From positions 1-16,724 of the forward strand of contig NZ_GG695993.1 in the NCBI RefSeq assembly GCF_000159955.1: 16,724 bases of DNA. The letters are read 5' to 3'. The notes beneath the pieces were generated by a model, which ran no database searches, was not told the origin of the DNA, and saw only the letters and a list, made by a program, of their open reading frames with translations. The stretch comes from Paenibacillus sp. oral taxon 786 str. D14 (GTDB taxonomy: Bacteria > Bacillota > Bacilli > Paenibacillales > Paenibacillaceae). Below are positions 9,277-16,660 of this stretch, one piece after another. The position numbers and the translations under genes were made by a program. The number at the start of each line of letters is the position of its first letter. Within the stretch, counting starts at the first letter, position 1.

Positions 9277-9320
9277 CCTGAAATCCCATCGTTATGGGGT
9301 GCATTTGGATTTTCGTTGGT

Positions 9321-9338
9321 ACTTTTTTGGAAAAAAGT
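9321..9338. repeat. 18-base AT-rich palindrome before yacL
   Basis: ACTTTTTT and AAAAAAGT are perfect complements separated by only GG, so the DNA is a palindrome, too tight in the loop for a normal hairpin. It is in the gap before yacL, where I found no convincing promoter. Confidence 0.4.
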
Positions 9339-9398
9339 GAGGGTCAAGGATTAGGTGCTCTGAAATTGGTTCATACTGGCTAAAGAAGATACTTATTC

Positions 9399-9406
9399 AG
9401 GAGGTG
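9399..9406 (+). promoter_or_regulatory. RBS that fixes the yacL start
   Basis: AGGAGGTG lies 9 bases before GTG at 9416. An upstream in-frame GTG at 9404 is inside this RBS and so cannot be the start. Confidence 0.75.
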
Positions 9407-9415
9407 AAGAGAGAC

Positions 9416-10504
9416 GTGCTGAAAAAATACTCGATGATTCTAGCTGGTTTATGCGGGGCCTGGTTCGGTTATACGACCGGCGGCTTGTCCGGTGTGTTAC
9501 CGGGGGCTGCGAGCGACTGGTTTCGCGAAATGAACCCGATCGCAGCTAATTTGATCTGGGCTGCGGCTGGTGCGCTACTGTTCTTGTTCCTGTTCTCTAT
9601 GGCTGCAGACGTCGTTTCTTCCAAAGTAAAAACATGGATTGCCGCTTTAACGCGGATCCCGATGAATGAAATGGCTGCCGGTGCGGCCGGTTTGACTGCG
9701 GGACTTCTTCTTTCCTTAATGGTCTACCCCCTGCTGTCCTGGCTCGGCACGCTGGAGAGCATGGCGCAATTCGCGGTATCGGCGCTGTTTGGCTACATTG
9801 GGCTCTACGTTGGGCTGGCGAAGAAGGAAGAGCTGTCCTCGCTTTGGAAGTCCGGTAAATGGGGGGCTCCCGCTCCGGAAGAGGAGCGCTGGGCAGAGGA
9901 ACACAAAATTTTGGATACGAGCGTGATTATCGACGGACGGATTGCCGACATCTGTAAAACCGGCTTTATCGAAGGAACGATTGTCATTCCGGAGTTCGTA
10001 CTGGAGGAGCTTCAGCATATCGCCGATTCCTCGGATTTGCTCAAGCGAAACCGCGGGCGGCGGGGGCTGGATATCCTGAACAAAATCCAGAAAGAGCTGG
10101 ACGTTAAGGTTATGATTTATGAAGGGGATTTCGAGGAAATCTCCGAGGTGGACAGCAAGCTCGTCAAACTGGCCAAGGTCCTGCAGGGGAAGGTCGTGAC
10201 GAACGATTTTAACTTGAACAAGGTGTGCGAACTGCAGGGCGTATCTGTGCTGAACATCAACGATTTGGCCAATGCGGTCAAACCGGTCGTGCTGCCTGGT
10301 GAAGAAATTATGGTTCAGGTGATCAAGGACGGCAAGGAGCATGGACAAGGGGTCGCTTACTTAGATGACGGGACGATGATCGTCGTCGAAGGCGGACGCG
10401 ACTACATTGGCACCATTACGGAGGTGCTGGTGACCAGTGTGCTGCAGACCTCGGCGGGACGAATGATTTTTGCCAAACCAAAACTGTTGGAAAAAGCCCA
10501 GTAA
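9416..10504 (+). CDS. yacL: YacL-type membrane protein with PIN and TRAM domains
   Basis: Membrane-anchored protein with a putative RNase domain, conserved at this place in Bacillales; its physiological role is not established. The 362-residue product begins with four hydrophobic segments at about 5-28, 44-66, 86-110 and 116-134. A PIN nuclease domain follows (about 164-285), with the acidic metal ligands Asp167 (LDTSVIIDGRI), Glu197 (FVLEELQ), Asp246 and Asp264 (TNDFNLN) all in place. A TRAM domain, a small RNA-binding barrel, covers about 293-352. The start is GTG. A gap of 72 bases containing imperfect inverted repeats separates it from ispD, with no clear terminator, so yacL and ispD-ispF may share a transcript. 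Confidence 0.92.
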   Translation: MLKKYSMILAGLCGAWFGYTTGGLSGVLPGAASDWFREMNPIAANLIWAAAGALLFLFLFSMAADVVSSKVKTWIAALTRIPMNEMAAGAAGLTAGLLLSLMVYPLLSWLGTLESMAQFAVSALFGYIGLYVGLAKKEELSSLWKSGKWGAPAPEEERWAEEHKILDTSVIIDGRIADICKTGFIEGTIVIPEFVLEELQHIADSSDLLKRNRGRRGLDILNKIQKELDVKVMIYEGDFEEISEVDSKLVKLAKVLQGKVVTNDFNLNKVCELQGVSVLNINDLANAVKPVVLPGEEIMVQVIKDGKEHGQGVAYLDDGTMIVVEGGRDYIGTITEVLVTSVLQTSAGRMIFAKPKLLEKAQ

Positions 10505-10519
10505 TTCGGTATGATGGAA

Positions 10520-10562
10520 TTAACTGCGCTGCACTAGCTGCGGTGCGGTTGAATTCAGTTAA
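10520..10562 (+). repeat. Inverted repeat between yacL and ispD
   Basis: TTAACTG (10520-10526) is exactly complementary to CAGTTAA (10556-10562), and inside lies a smaller stem with GCAC pairing GTGC. There is no T run, so termination is unlikely. It ends just before the ispD RBS and might affect ispD translation. Confidence 0.4.
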
Positions 10563-10570
10563 AGGTGAGG
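10563..10570 (+). promoter_or_regulatory. RBS that fixes the ispD start
   Basis: AGGTGAGG lies 6 bases before the ATG at 10577. An upstream in-frame GTG at 10565 is inside this RBS, so it is a poor candidate. Confidence 0.7.
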
Positions 10571-10576
10571 CAGATC

Positions 10577-11281
10577 ATGATAGGGTTGCAAGCAAGCGGC
10601 GATACGGGAGTCATCGTGGTGGCGGCAGGCCGCGGCACACGGATGGGGACGGTGGAAAGCAAGCAGTATCTTCTGCTGGACGGGAAGCCGATCTTTATTC
10701 ATACGCTGGAGGTGTTTCGGCGTCATCCGTTGATCTCGCAAATCGTGCTTGTCACCGGGAAGCAGGATGTGGACCGGTGCCGGTCATGGATTGCCGAATA
10801 TGGCATAAGCGAACAAATACAAATTATTCCGGGCGGGGCTGAGCGTCAAGACTCGGTGCGCCAAGGCTTGCTGCATCTCAGCACGCCTTGGGTACTGGTG
10901 CATGACGGCGTCCGCCCTTTTGTCACGAGTGAGCAGATAACGGCTTGCTGCGAAGCCGTAAGAACGCATGGCGCGGCCGTCCTTGCCGTACCGGTGAAGG
11001 ATACGATCAAGCAGGCGGACGCGCAGGGCTTTGTCGCAGCGACCCCGGACCGGCGCAGCCTGTGGGCGATACAGACACCGCAGGCTTTTCGGCGTACCGA
11101 CCTGCTGGCGGCCCATGATCGGGCCGTGGAGGAAGGCTTCGTCGGCACCGATGACGCGATGCTGGTCGAACGGCTGGGCATCCCCGTCAAGCTGGTGGAA
11201 GGGGCCTATGACAATATTAAAATCACGACGCCCGAGGACCTGGATTACGCGGAGTTTATCCGGAGGAAGAGGCAGGGGTAA
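10577..11281 (+). CDS. ispD: IspD, MEP cytidylyltransferase
   Basis: Third enzyme of the MEP isoprenoid pathway: joins 2-C-methyl-D-erythritol 4-phosphate with CTP to give CDP-ME. The 234-residue product has the nucleotide-binding VVAAGRGTRMG (14-24) followed by Lys29 of SKQYLLL. GGAERQDSVRQGL (86-98), VHDGVRPFV (108-116) and the catalytic Lys141 in PVKDTIKQ follow. RRSLWAIQTPQAFR (159-172) and GAYDNIKITTPEDL (209-222) complete the family set. The length matches the usual 230 or so. It lies just upstream of ispF, the usual arrangement, with IspE encoded elsewhere. A gap of 98 bases before ispF holds no promoter I can support. Confidence 0.96.
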   Translation: MIGLQASGDTGVIVVAAGRGTRMGTVESKQYLLLDGKPIFIHTLEVFRRHPLISQIVLVTGKQDVDRCRSWIAEYGISEQIQIIPGGAERQDSVRQGLLHLSTPWVLVHDGVRPFVTSEQITACCEAVRTHGAAVLAVPVKDTIKQADAQGFVAATPDRRSLWAIQTPQAFRRTDLLAAHDRAVEEGFVGTDDAMLVERLGIPVKLVEGAYDNIKITTPEDLDYAEFIRRKRQG

Positions 11282-11379
11282 AGTTCATCGCGGAGCGACT
11301 GAGTGAATTCAAGATTCAATGTCGAGTTCACCTCCTCGAGCTGCTTCGTGATTAAAAGATGACTGGGAGAGGGTAGAGG

Positions 11380-11868
11380 ATGTTTAGAGTAGGACAAGGC
11401 TTTGACGTGCATCAGCTCGTGGAGGGCAGGCCGTGTATTATCGGCGGGGTGCATATCCCATATGAGAAAGGCTTGCTGGGGCACTCGGACGCCGACGTGT
11501 TGTTGCATGCGATCAGCGACGCCATTTTGGGGGCGCTGGGGTTAGGTGATATCGGCCGCCATTTCCCGGATACCGATCCGGCGTTTAAAGATGCGGATAG
11601 CGTGGTATTGTTGCAGCGAGTATGGGATATGGCTATTGAGAAAGGGTACCGCATCGGCAACCTGGACGCAACGATTATTGCACAAAAACCGAAGATGGCC
11701 CCGCACATCCCGCAAATGGTGGAGGTTATTGCCCGCACCCTGGGCGCCGAGCCGGAGCTCATTAACGTAAAGGCTACGACCACCGAGCAGCTCGGGTTTG
11801 CTGGACGCGGTGAAGGCATTGCGGCGCAATGCGTTGTCTGTCTGGTTCAGAATGTGTTATCATCATAA
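11380..11868 (+). CDS. ispF: IspF, MEcPP synthase
   Basis: Fifth enzyme of the MEP pathway: cyclizes CDP-ME 2-phosphate to 2-C-methyl-D-erythritol 2,4-cyclodiphosphate with release of CMP. The 162-residue product is a normal-length single domain, working as a trimer in the family. Metal ligands are Asp9 and His11 in GFDVHQL, and His43. The signature [33 protein letters not shown] runs from 34 to 66, and the C-terminal [19 protein letters not shown] (131-149) closes the site. GAGGG lies a few bases before the ATG. gltX begins 73 bases after the stop, after a strong RBS. Confidence 0.97.
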   Translation: MFRVGQGFDVHQLVEGRPCIIGGVHIPYEKGLLGHSDADVLLHAISDAILGALGLGDIGRHFPDTDPAFKDADSVVLLQRVWDMAIEKGYRIGNLDATIIAQKPKMAPHIPQMVEVIARTLGAEPELINVKATTTEQLGFAGRGEGIAAQCVVCLVQNVLSS

Positions 11869-11941
11869 GCTTGTGAGGTAGTATTTTCGCTAAAGGATAG
11901 AGCCTTGACGGCAACGTCTTAAAACTAGGGAGGGGATTGGA

Positions 11942-13402
11942 ATGGCTGAAGTACGCGTGCGCTATGCGCCGAGTCCAACGGGTCATTTACATATCGGGAA
12001 CGCCAGAACGGCGTTATTTAATTATTTGTTTGCCAGACATCACGGGGGGAAATTCATCATCCGCATCGAAGATACGGACGTGAAGCGCAACGTGGCCGGC
12101 GGTGAGGAGAACCAGCTGACCTACCTCAAGTGGTTGGGCATGGATTGGGACGAAAGCGTAGATGTCGGCGGGAACTACGGACCGTACCGGCAAACGGAGC
12201 GTCTGGATTTGTATCGCCCGCTGGTGCAGGATTTGCTGGACCGGGGGCTTGCTTATCGTTGCTACTGTACGGAAGAAGAGCTCGAGAAGGAACGCGAGGA
12301 GCAGATGGCTCGCGGCGAGACTCCGCGATACTCCGGGAAATGCCGTCACCTGACGCCGGAGCAACTGGCTGCATACGACGCGGAAGGCCGCCAATACAGC
12401 ATCCGATTCCGTGTACCGGAAGGCCGTACGTTTACGTTCGACGATTTGGTGAAAGGGCCGATTTCGTTTGAATCCGACGTCAGCGGGGATTTTGTCATTG
12501 TGAAAAAAGACGGCATCCCAACCTACAACTTCGCCGTAGTGCTGGACGATCATCTGATGAACATCACGCACGTGCTGCGCGGAGAGGACCACGTGTCCAA
12601 TACGCCTCGTCAGTTAATGATCTATGATGCGTTTGGTTGGGAACCGCCGGTATTTGGGCACATGACGCTGATCGTCGGGGAGAACCACAAAAAGCTAAGC
12701 AAACGCGACGAATCGGTCATTCAATTTATCGAGCAGTACGATCAGCTCGGTTATTTGCCGGAAGCGATGTTTAACTTTATCGCCCTGCTTGGCTGGTCGC
12801 CGGAAGGGGAAGAGGAGATTTTCAGCAAGGATGAGCTGATTTCGATCTTCGATGCGAACCGTTTATCGCGCAGCCCGGCGGTGTTTGATACGAACAAGCT
12901 GGCGCACCTGAACAATCATTACATCAAGAACGCCGATCCGAAGCGGATCGCTTCGCTGGCTATCCCGCATCTGCAACGGGCTGGACGGCTACCGGCCGAG
13001 CTGTCGCCGGAGCAGCAAGCATGGGCCGAGGCGCTTGTTGCGTTGTATCAAGAGCAAATGACGGCTGCTTCAGATATCGTGGAGCTGTCGGAGTTGTTCT
13101 TCCGCAGCGAGCTGTCGGTGGACGAAGAAGCGGCTGCCGTGCTGGCCGAGCCGCAAGTGCCAAGCGTGCTGTCGACGTTCTTGGCTAAGGTTGAAGGCCT
13201 TGCCGACTTCAGCGTGGAGAACATCGGCGCCGCCATCAAAGAGGTGCAGAAAGAGACCGGCAGCAAAGGGAAAGGCCTGTTCATGCCGATCCGCGTGGCG
13301 TTGACCGGCCAAATGCATGGCCGTGACTTGAACCAGACGATTTTCCTGCTGGGCCGGGACAAGGTCGTTGATCGGTTGAAGGCGCGGATCGCCGCTTTGT
13401 AG
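11942..13402 (+). CDS. gltX: GltX, glutamyl-tRNA synthetase
   Basis: Class I aminoacyl-tRNA synthetase that charges tRNA-Glu; in most Bacillales it also charges tRNA-Gln with glutamate, which GatCAB then amidates, so it is probably the non-discriminating type. The 486-residue product shows the HIGH motif as HLHIG (15-19) and the KMSKS motif as KLSKR (251-255). A zinc-type CxC...YxxxC pattern lies near 107-138 (CYC and YSGKC). The C-terminal part from about 330 is helical, the anticodon-binding domain. AGGGAGGGG lies 6 bases before the ATG. The gene runs in the same direction as ispF, but the 73-base gap has a small GACG/CGTC hairpin and TTGACG, so some separate initiation cannot be excluded. 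Confidence 0.97.
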   Translation: MAEVRVRYAPSPTGHLHIGNARTALFNYLFARHHGGKFIIRIEDTDVKRNVAGGEENQLTYLKWLGMDWDESVDVGGNYGPYRQTERLDLYRPLVQDLLDRGLAYRCYCTEEELEKEREEQMARGETPRYSGKCRHLTPEQLAAYDAEGRQYSIRFRVPEGRTFTFDDLVKGPISFESDVSGDFVIVKKDGIPTYNFAVVLDDHLMNITHVLRGEDHVSNTPRQLMIYDAFGWEPPVFGHMTLIVGENHKKLSKRDESVIQFIEQYDQLGYLPEAMFNFIALLGWSPEGEEEIFSKDELISIFDANRLSRSPAVFDTNKLAHLNNHYIKNADPKRIASLAIPHLQRAGRLPAELSPEQQAWAEALVALYQEQMTAASDIVELSELFFRSELSVDEEAAAVLAEPQVPSVLSTFLAKVEGLADFSVENIGAAIKEVQKETGSKGKGLFMPIRVALTGQMHGRDLNQTIFLLGRDKVVDRLKARIAAL

Positions 13403-13468
13403 GGCGCCGGGCGGCTAGGTCAAAGCTGACTTGGGAGAAGAGTTCACACGGTGCATATCGATATTGCG

Positions 13469-13653
13469 CTAACGCTTGCCACAGCACTTATTTAGGCGAA
13501 ACGAACGAGTTTTCTGTTCTAACGCTTGTCAGTGTGCTTATTGTGGCAAATTATGCTCATTTCCTTGCTGAAATCAAGGAATAAGGTTTCTGGCAAGCGT
13601 TAGCGCTGAATGTGCCCCTTTTTTGCTCGATTAGCGTCTGTGATCAGCGTTAG
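13469..13653. repeat. 185-base palindromic element, copy 1
   Basis: Four 24-base cores of the form CTAACG-N13-TTATT. Two are forward (13469, 13519) and two inverted (their first base at 13603 and 13653). Three share CTAACGCTTGYCA; the outermost inverted one is more diverged. Starts are spaced 50, 84 and 50 bases. The outermost 8 bases, CTAACGCT and AGCGTTAG, are perfect inverted ends; a further 16-base inverted repeat (13466-13481 with 13591-13606) links cores one and three. No target-site duplication is visible. The stretch 13403-13679 holds no gene. Confidence 0.88.
13592..13624 (+). terminator. Possible terminator after gltX
   Basis: GGCA-AGCG pairs with CGCT and TGCC with a 5-base bulge (GAATG), followed by CC and six T residues (13619-13624). 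It lies in the inverted half of the palindromic element. The stem is interrupted, so this is only a moderate candidate for ending the gltX transcript. Confidence 0.35.
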
Positions 13654-13679
13654 AGAGGGAGAAATTTTTTCGGCTGCCA

Positions 13680-13708
13680 TTGTCAGTAGGACGTCCATTA
13701 GGTAATAT
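13680..13708 (+). promoter_or_regulatory. Sigma-A promoter of the T-box/cysE transcript
   Basis: TTGTCA (13680-13685) and TAATAT (13703-13708) are separated by 17 bases. The predicted start near 13715 puts the whole T-box leader in the transcript. Confidence 0.7.
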
Positions 13709-13714
13709 TAATGC

Positions 13715-14117
13715 AGATAGACCTTACAACTAGAGGAATGGCGGCAGACCGCCGCCTTGAGAGCCAAACGGCATAGATCGGGAGAAGTACGCGATCAGCC
13801 GTATCGACCAGAGAGGATAACCGGGACCCTTCAGAGCGGACCACGCAAAGAAGATACCAGGCTGGAAGTTATCCGGATACGTGCTGGCGGAAATGCACCC
13901 GGGAGCCGCGAATGCGAACACGCCTTGAATGAGGCGAAGGTAGCTTTCGCCGTTTTGTCCGCGTTAAGGACCTTAAGAGGGAGGAGTCGGCTTAAGACAA
14001 AGGCTTGATTGAACCTGTGATGGGCATCAACCGGCCCCTGAGGCTAACTCATCCAAAGCAGAGTGGAACCGCGTCGTCAGGCGTCTCTGCAGCGTAAGCT
14101 GCAGGGGCGTTTTTTTT
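13715..14117 (+). ncRNA. T-box riboswitch, specifier TGC (tRNA-Cys)
   Basis: Leader that senses uncharged tRNA. AGTA (13786-13789) and GAA (13890-13892) fit the two sides of the Stem I specifier loop, and TGC at 13894-13896, followed by ACC, is the specifier codon for cysteine. AGAGTGGAACCGCG at 14060-14073 is the T-box sequence. Its TGGA would pair with the acceptor end UCCA, fitting the U discriminator base of tRNA-Cys. GCAGAG (14058-14063) pairs with CTCTGC (14085-14090) as antiterminator, competing with the terminator. ATG (Met) in the same loop was considered, but the discriminator and the genes downstream favour cysteine. It controls cysE and probably cysS. Confidence 0.93.
14082..14117 (+). 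terminator. T-box intrinsic terminator
   Basis: A 12-base stem (14082-14093 with 14098-14109, including two G-T pairs) with a GTAA loop precedes eight T residues (14110-14117). Its 5' arm overlaps the antiterminator pairing partner CTCTGC, so the two folds exclude each other. Confidence 0.95.
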
Positions 14118-14118
14118 A

Positions 14119-14162
14119 GATATCAGAAAGTATAAACTTCGGGGGATTGGCATCCTGATATC
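14119..14162. repeat. GATATCAG inverted repeat in the cysE leader
   Basis: GATATCAG (14119-14126) is exactly matched by CTGATATC (14155-14162), starting two bases after the T-box terminator. It would be transcribed only when the T-box reads through. The role is unknown. Confidence 0.45.
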
Positions 14163-14198
14163 GCAAGAAAAACTTCCGCTAAACGCGGTCTGTCTACT

Positions 14199-14227
14199 TT
14201 GAATGTACGTCGATAGACGTTTATCTT
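14199..14227 (+). promoter_or_regulatory. Possible internal promoter before cysE
   Basis: TTGAAT (14199-14204) and TATCTT (14222-14227) are 17 bases apart. An ACGTC-GATA-GACGT stem (14207-14220) lies in the spacer. If active it would give T-box-independent expression of cysE. The -10 match is modest. Confidence 0.3.
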
Positions 14228-14270
14228 ATTAGGTATCTGTTTGCGATAGGAAAAGAAGGTGGGGAAGACT

Positions 14271-14930
14271 ATGTTCAAGAGAATCCGATCCGATATTCAG
14301 GCGGTGTTCGACAATGACCCTGCGGCACGCAGTTGGTTCGAAGTGATCTTTACCTATTCCGGTCTGCATGCGATTTGGAGCCACCGGATTGCGCACTTTT
14401 TCTATCGTCACCGCTGGTATACGACGGCACGCATCATATCGCAGGTTAGTCGCTTTTTTACCGGCATTGAAATCCATCCTGGAGCGCGAATTGGCAATCG
14501 GCTGTTCATTGACCATGGCATGGGCGTCGTCATTGGGGAAACTTGCGAAATCGGGGACGATGTGGTTATCTATCAGGGAGTCACGCTGGGCGGCAGCGGG
14601 AAGGAAAAAGGCAAACGGCATCCAACCGTCGGCAACAATGTTGTGATCGGTTCCGGGGCGAAGGTGCTTGGTTCGTTTAAGATCGGAGATCAGGCGAACA
14701 TTGGAGCGAACTCGGTTGTCCTGAAGGAGGTACCTGCCGGCAGCACCGTGGTTGGCATCCCGGGCAAAGTGGTTCGCCAGGACGGAAAACGTCTGGACCG
14801 GCTCAGCCATCAACTGCCGGACCCGGTGGTCGACGCGATGCGCGAAATGCAGCGTGAGATTGAGCAATTGCGCAGCGAAGTTCGAGAGCTCAAGCAACAG
14901 CTGCGCGAGAAGCAGCCGACGGAGATGTGA
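14271..14930 (+). CDS. cysE: CysE, serine O-acetyltransferase
   Basis: Transfers acetyl from acetyl-CoA to L-serine, giving O-acetylserine, the carbon skeleton for cysteine. The 219-residue product has an N-terminal helical segment (about 1-60) with [21 protein letters not shown] near the start. A left-handed beta-helix of hexapeptide repeats covers about 65-165. Key parts are Asp81-His82 in [11 protein letters not shown] and [13 protein letters not shown] (108-119). The tail 190-215 is predicted coiled coil. The ATG at 14271 is 6 bases after AGGTGGGG; the GTG at 14259 lies inside that RBS and is less likely. It follows the T-box, so cysteine starvation should raise it. The organism probably also has a CysK elsewhere. 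Confidence 0.97.
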   Translation: MFKRIRSDIQAVFDNDPAARSWFEVIFTYSGLHAIWSHRIAHFFYRHRWYTTARIISQVSRFFTGIEIHPGARIGNRLFIDHGMGVVIGETCEIGDDVVIYQGVTLGGSGKEKGKRHPTVGNNVVIGSGAKVLGSFKIGDQANIGANSVVLKEVPAGSTVVGIPGKVVRQDGKRLDRLSHQLPDPVVDAMREMQREIEQLRSEVRELKQQLREKQPTEM

Positions 14931-14959
14931 ACGGGTGCTGGCGGTCGAGCTTCCCGCGT

Positions 14960-15144
14960 CTAGCGGACTCTAGAGACGTTAATGTACTGGAATACGGGCT
15001 GTCTCAAACCTAACGGACAGAGATGACGTTATTTGCCCAAGATTGCTCGCTCTGTATGGGATTTTGGCGGAATAAGGCCGCTGGAGTCCGTTAAACCGGG
15101 AAATCCCCGGGAAATGAGACAATAAGGTCTCTGAGGTCCGTTAG
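14960..15144. repeat. 185-base palindromic element, copy 2
   Basis: Same architecture as the element at 13469 but different core sequence: CTAACGGAC-N8-C(C/G)TTATT. Forward cores start at 14960 and 15010, inverted ones at 15094 and 15144, again 50, 84 and 50 apart. In a cruciform or hairpin the outer cores match at 18 of 24 positions and the inner cores at 15 of 24, hand-counted. The gap 14931-15253 between cysE and cysS contains no gene; 15145-15253 holds only the RBS of cysS. Confidence 0.88.
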
Positions 15145-15253
15145 CGATGGGGACCGATTCGACGCCGAGCCCACCCTTTGAGATACATCGTGATGGGAAG
15201 CCGATTGGAAAACTACCACAAGAAATCAACCTTACAGGGAAGGAAAGTGTAGT

Positions 15254-16660
15254 ATGGGATTGCAGATCTATAACACCCTCACCCGGGCGAAGGAAGAGTT
15301 CGTCAGCCTGACGCCGGGGAAAGTGAAGATGTATGTTTGCGGACCTACCGTATACGGTTATATTCATATTGGAAATGCGCGGCCGATGATCTTTTTTGAT
15401 GTGGTGCGCAGCTACCTGGAGAATCAGCGATACGACGTGAACTACGTCGTGAACTTTACGGATGTAGATGACAAGCTGATTCGCAAAGCAGAAGAGATGA
15501 ACCTCACCGTGCCGGAAGTCGCCGAGATGTTCATTAAAGCCTATTACGAGGATCTGGACGGGCTGGGGATTCCGCGCGCCACAGCAAATCCGCGGGTTAC
15601 GGAGAACATGGATGTGATCATCAACTTTATCCGCGACCTGGAGCAAAAAGGATTTGCCTATGAAAGCGGCGGGGACGTATTTTTCCGTACGCACAAATTC
15701 CCGGAATACGGCAAGCTGTCCGGTCAAAATATCGGCGAGCTGCAGTTCGGCATCCGCATCGACGTGGACGAACGCAAGGAACATCCGGAGGATTTCGTGC
15801 TCTGGAAAGCGGCCAAGCCCGGCGAAATCCATTGGAGCAGCCCATGGGGCGAAGGCCGTCCCGGCTGGCATATCGAATGCTCGGCGATGTCCCGGCAGCT
15901 GCTAGGGGACACGCTGGATATTCACGGCGGGGGCCAGGACCTGCAGTTCCCTCACCATGAATGCGAAGTCGCGCAGTCGGAAGCCGCCACTGGCAAGCCG
16001 TTGGCCAGATACTGGATGCATAACGGATATATCAATATCGACGGGGAAAAAATGTCCAAATCCCTGGGCAACGGCGTACTTGTCAAGGATTTGCGCGCAC
16101 AATATAAACGGGAAGCGATCCGTTACTTCATGCTGTCGACCCACTATCGCAATCCGCTGAATTTCTCGGAAGAGACGATGCAGCAAGCTGAGCGCAGCGT
16201 GGAACGGATCAGCAACGCCGCGAACAACCTTCGTCATCGGCTGAATACGGCACCGCAGGGCGGCGAAACGAAGGTTACGCCGGAGTGGGCAGAGAAGCTG
16301 GAAACGATCCGCAATTTGTTCCATGCCAAAATGCAGGACGACTTCAACACCCCGGACGCGATTACGGCGGTGTTTGAGTGGGTGAGCGAGGTGAATGCGC
16401 TGCTGCAGCAGCCGGTGACGGTACGCGGCGATCTGGAAGCGGCGCTGCAGTTGTTCGAGGAGATGAACGGCGTGCTGCGCATCGCTTTGCCGCCGGAGAC
16501 CGAACTGCCCGGCGAAGAGATCGAGGCGCTGATCGCGGAGCGGGCCGAAGCGCGGAAGGCCAAAAACTGGGCGCGCGCGGACGAAATCCGCGACCTGTTG
16601 GATGCCCGCGGCATCGTGCTCGAAGATACGCCGCAGGGCATGAGATGGCGGCGCAAATGA
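15254..16660 (+). CDS. cysS: CysS, cysteinyl-tRNA synthetase
   Basis: Class I synthetase charging tRNA-Cys, so it uses the cysteine made through CysE. The 468-residue product has HIGH as HIGN (38-41) and KMSKS at 266-270. Zinc ligands Cys29, Cys209, His234 and Glu238 are all present, at nearly the same numbers as in well-studied enzymes. WHIECSAMS (205-213) and DIHGGGQDLQFPHHECE (222-238) form the rest of the active site. The C-terminal half is helical with a small basic end (GMRWRRK). GGGAAGGA lies about 9 bases before the ATG. No terminator separates it from cysE, so the T-box probably governs both. Its stop TGA overlaps an ATG. Confidence 0.98.
   Translation: MGLQIYNTLTRAKEEFVSLTPGKVKMYVCGPTVYGYIHIGNARPMIFFDVVRSYLENQRYDVNYVVNFTDVDDKLIRKAEEMNLTVPEVAEMFIKAYYEDLDGLGIPRATANPRVTENMDVIINFIRDLEQKGFAYESGGDVFFRTHKFPEYGKLSGQNIGELQFGIRIDVDERKEHPEDFVLWKAAKPGEIHWSSPWGEGRPGWHIECSAMSRQLLGDTLDIHGGGQDLQFPHHECEVAQSEAATGKPLARYWMHNGYINIDGEKMSKSLGNGVLVKDLRAQYKREAIRYFMLSTHYRNPLNFSEETMQQAERSVERISNAANNLRHRLNTAPQGGETKVTPEWAEKLETIRNLFHAKMQDDFNTPDAITAVFEWVSEVNALLQQPVTVRGDLEAALQLFEEMNGVLRIALPPETELPGEEIEALIAERAEARKAKNWARADEIRDLLDARGIVLEDTPQGMRWRRK

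Noticed and set aside
13469..13653. CRISPR array reading of the 50-base periodic repeats
   Set aside because: Only two copies per orientation, the cores are short and inverted halves are present; no cas gene is in the window.
13757..14008. 83-codon frame within the T-box leader
   Set aside because: It lies in the structured riboswitch, which explains the sequence better.
14259..14270. GTG at 14259 as cysE start
   Set aside because: It is inside the RBS; the ATG at 14271 fits the usual CysE N-terminus.
13469..15144. The two palindromic elements as insertion-sequence ends flanking cysE
   Set aside because: Each element is itself a complete palindrome, there is no transposase gene, and no target duplication is visible. 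A mobile origin of each single element remains possible.
15029..15871. 280-codon minus-strand frame across the cysS start and the second palindromic element
   Set aside because: Mostly antisense to cysS, with no family likeness or RBS.
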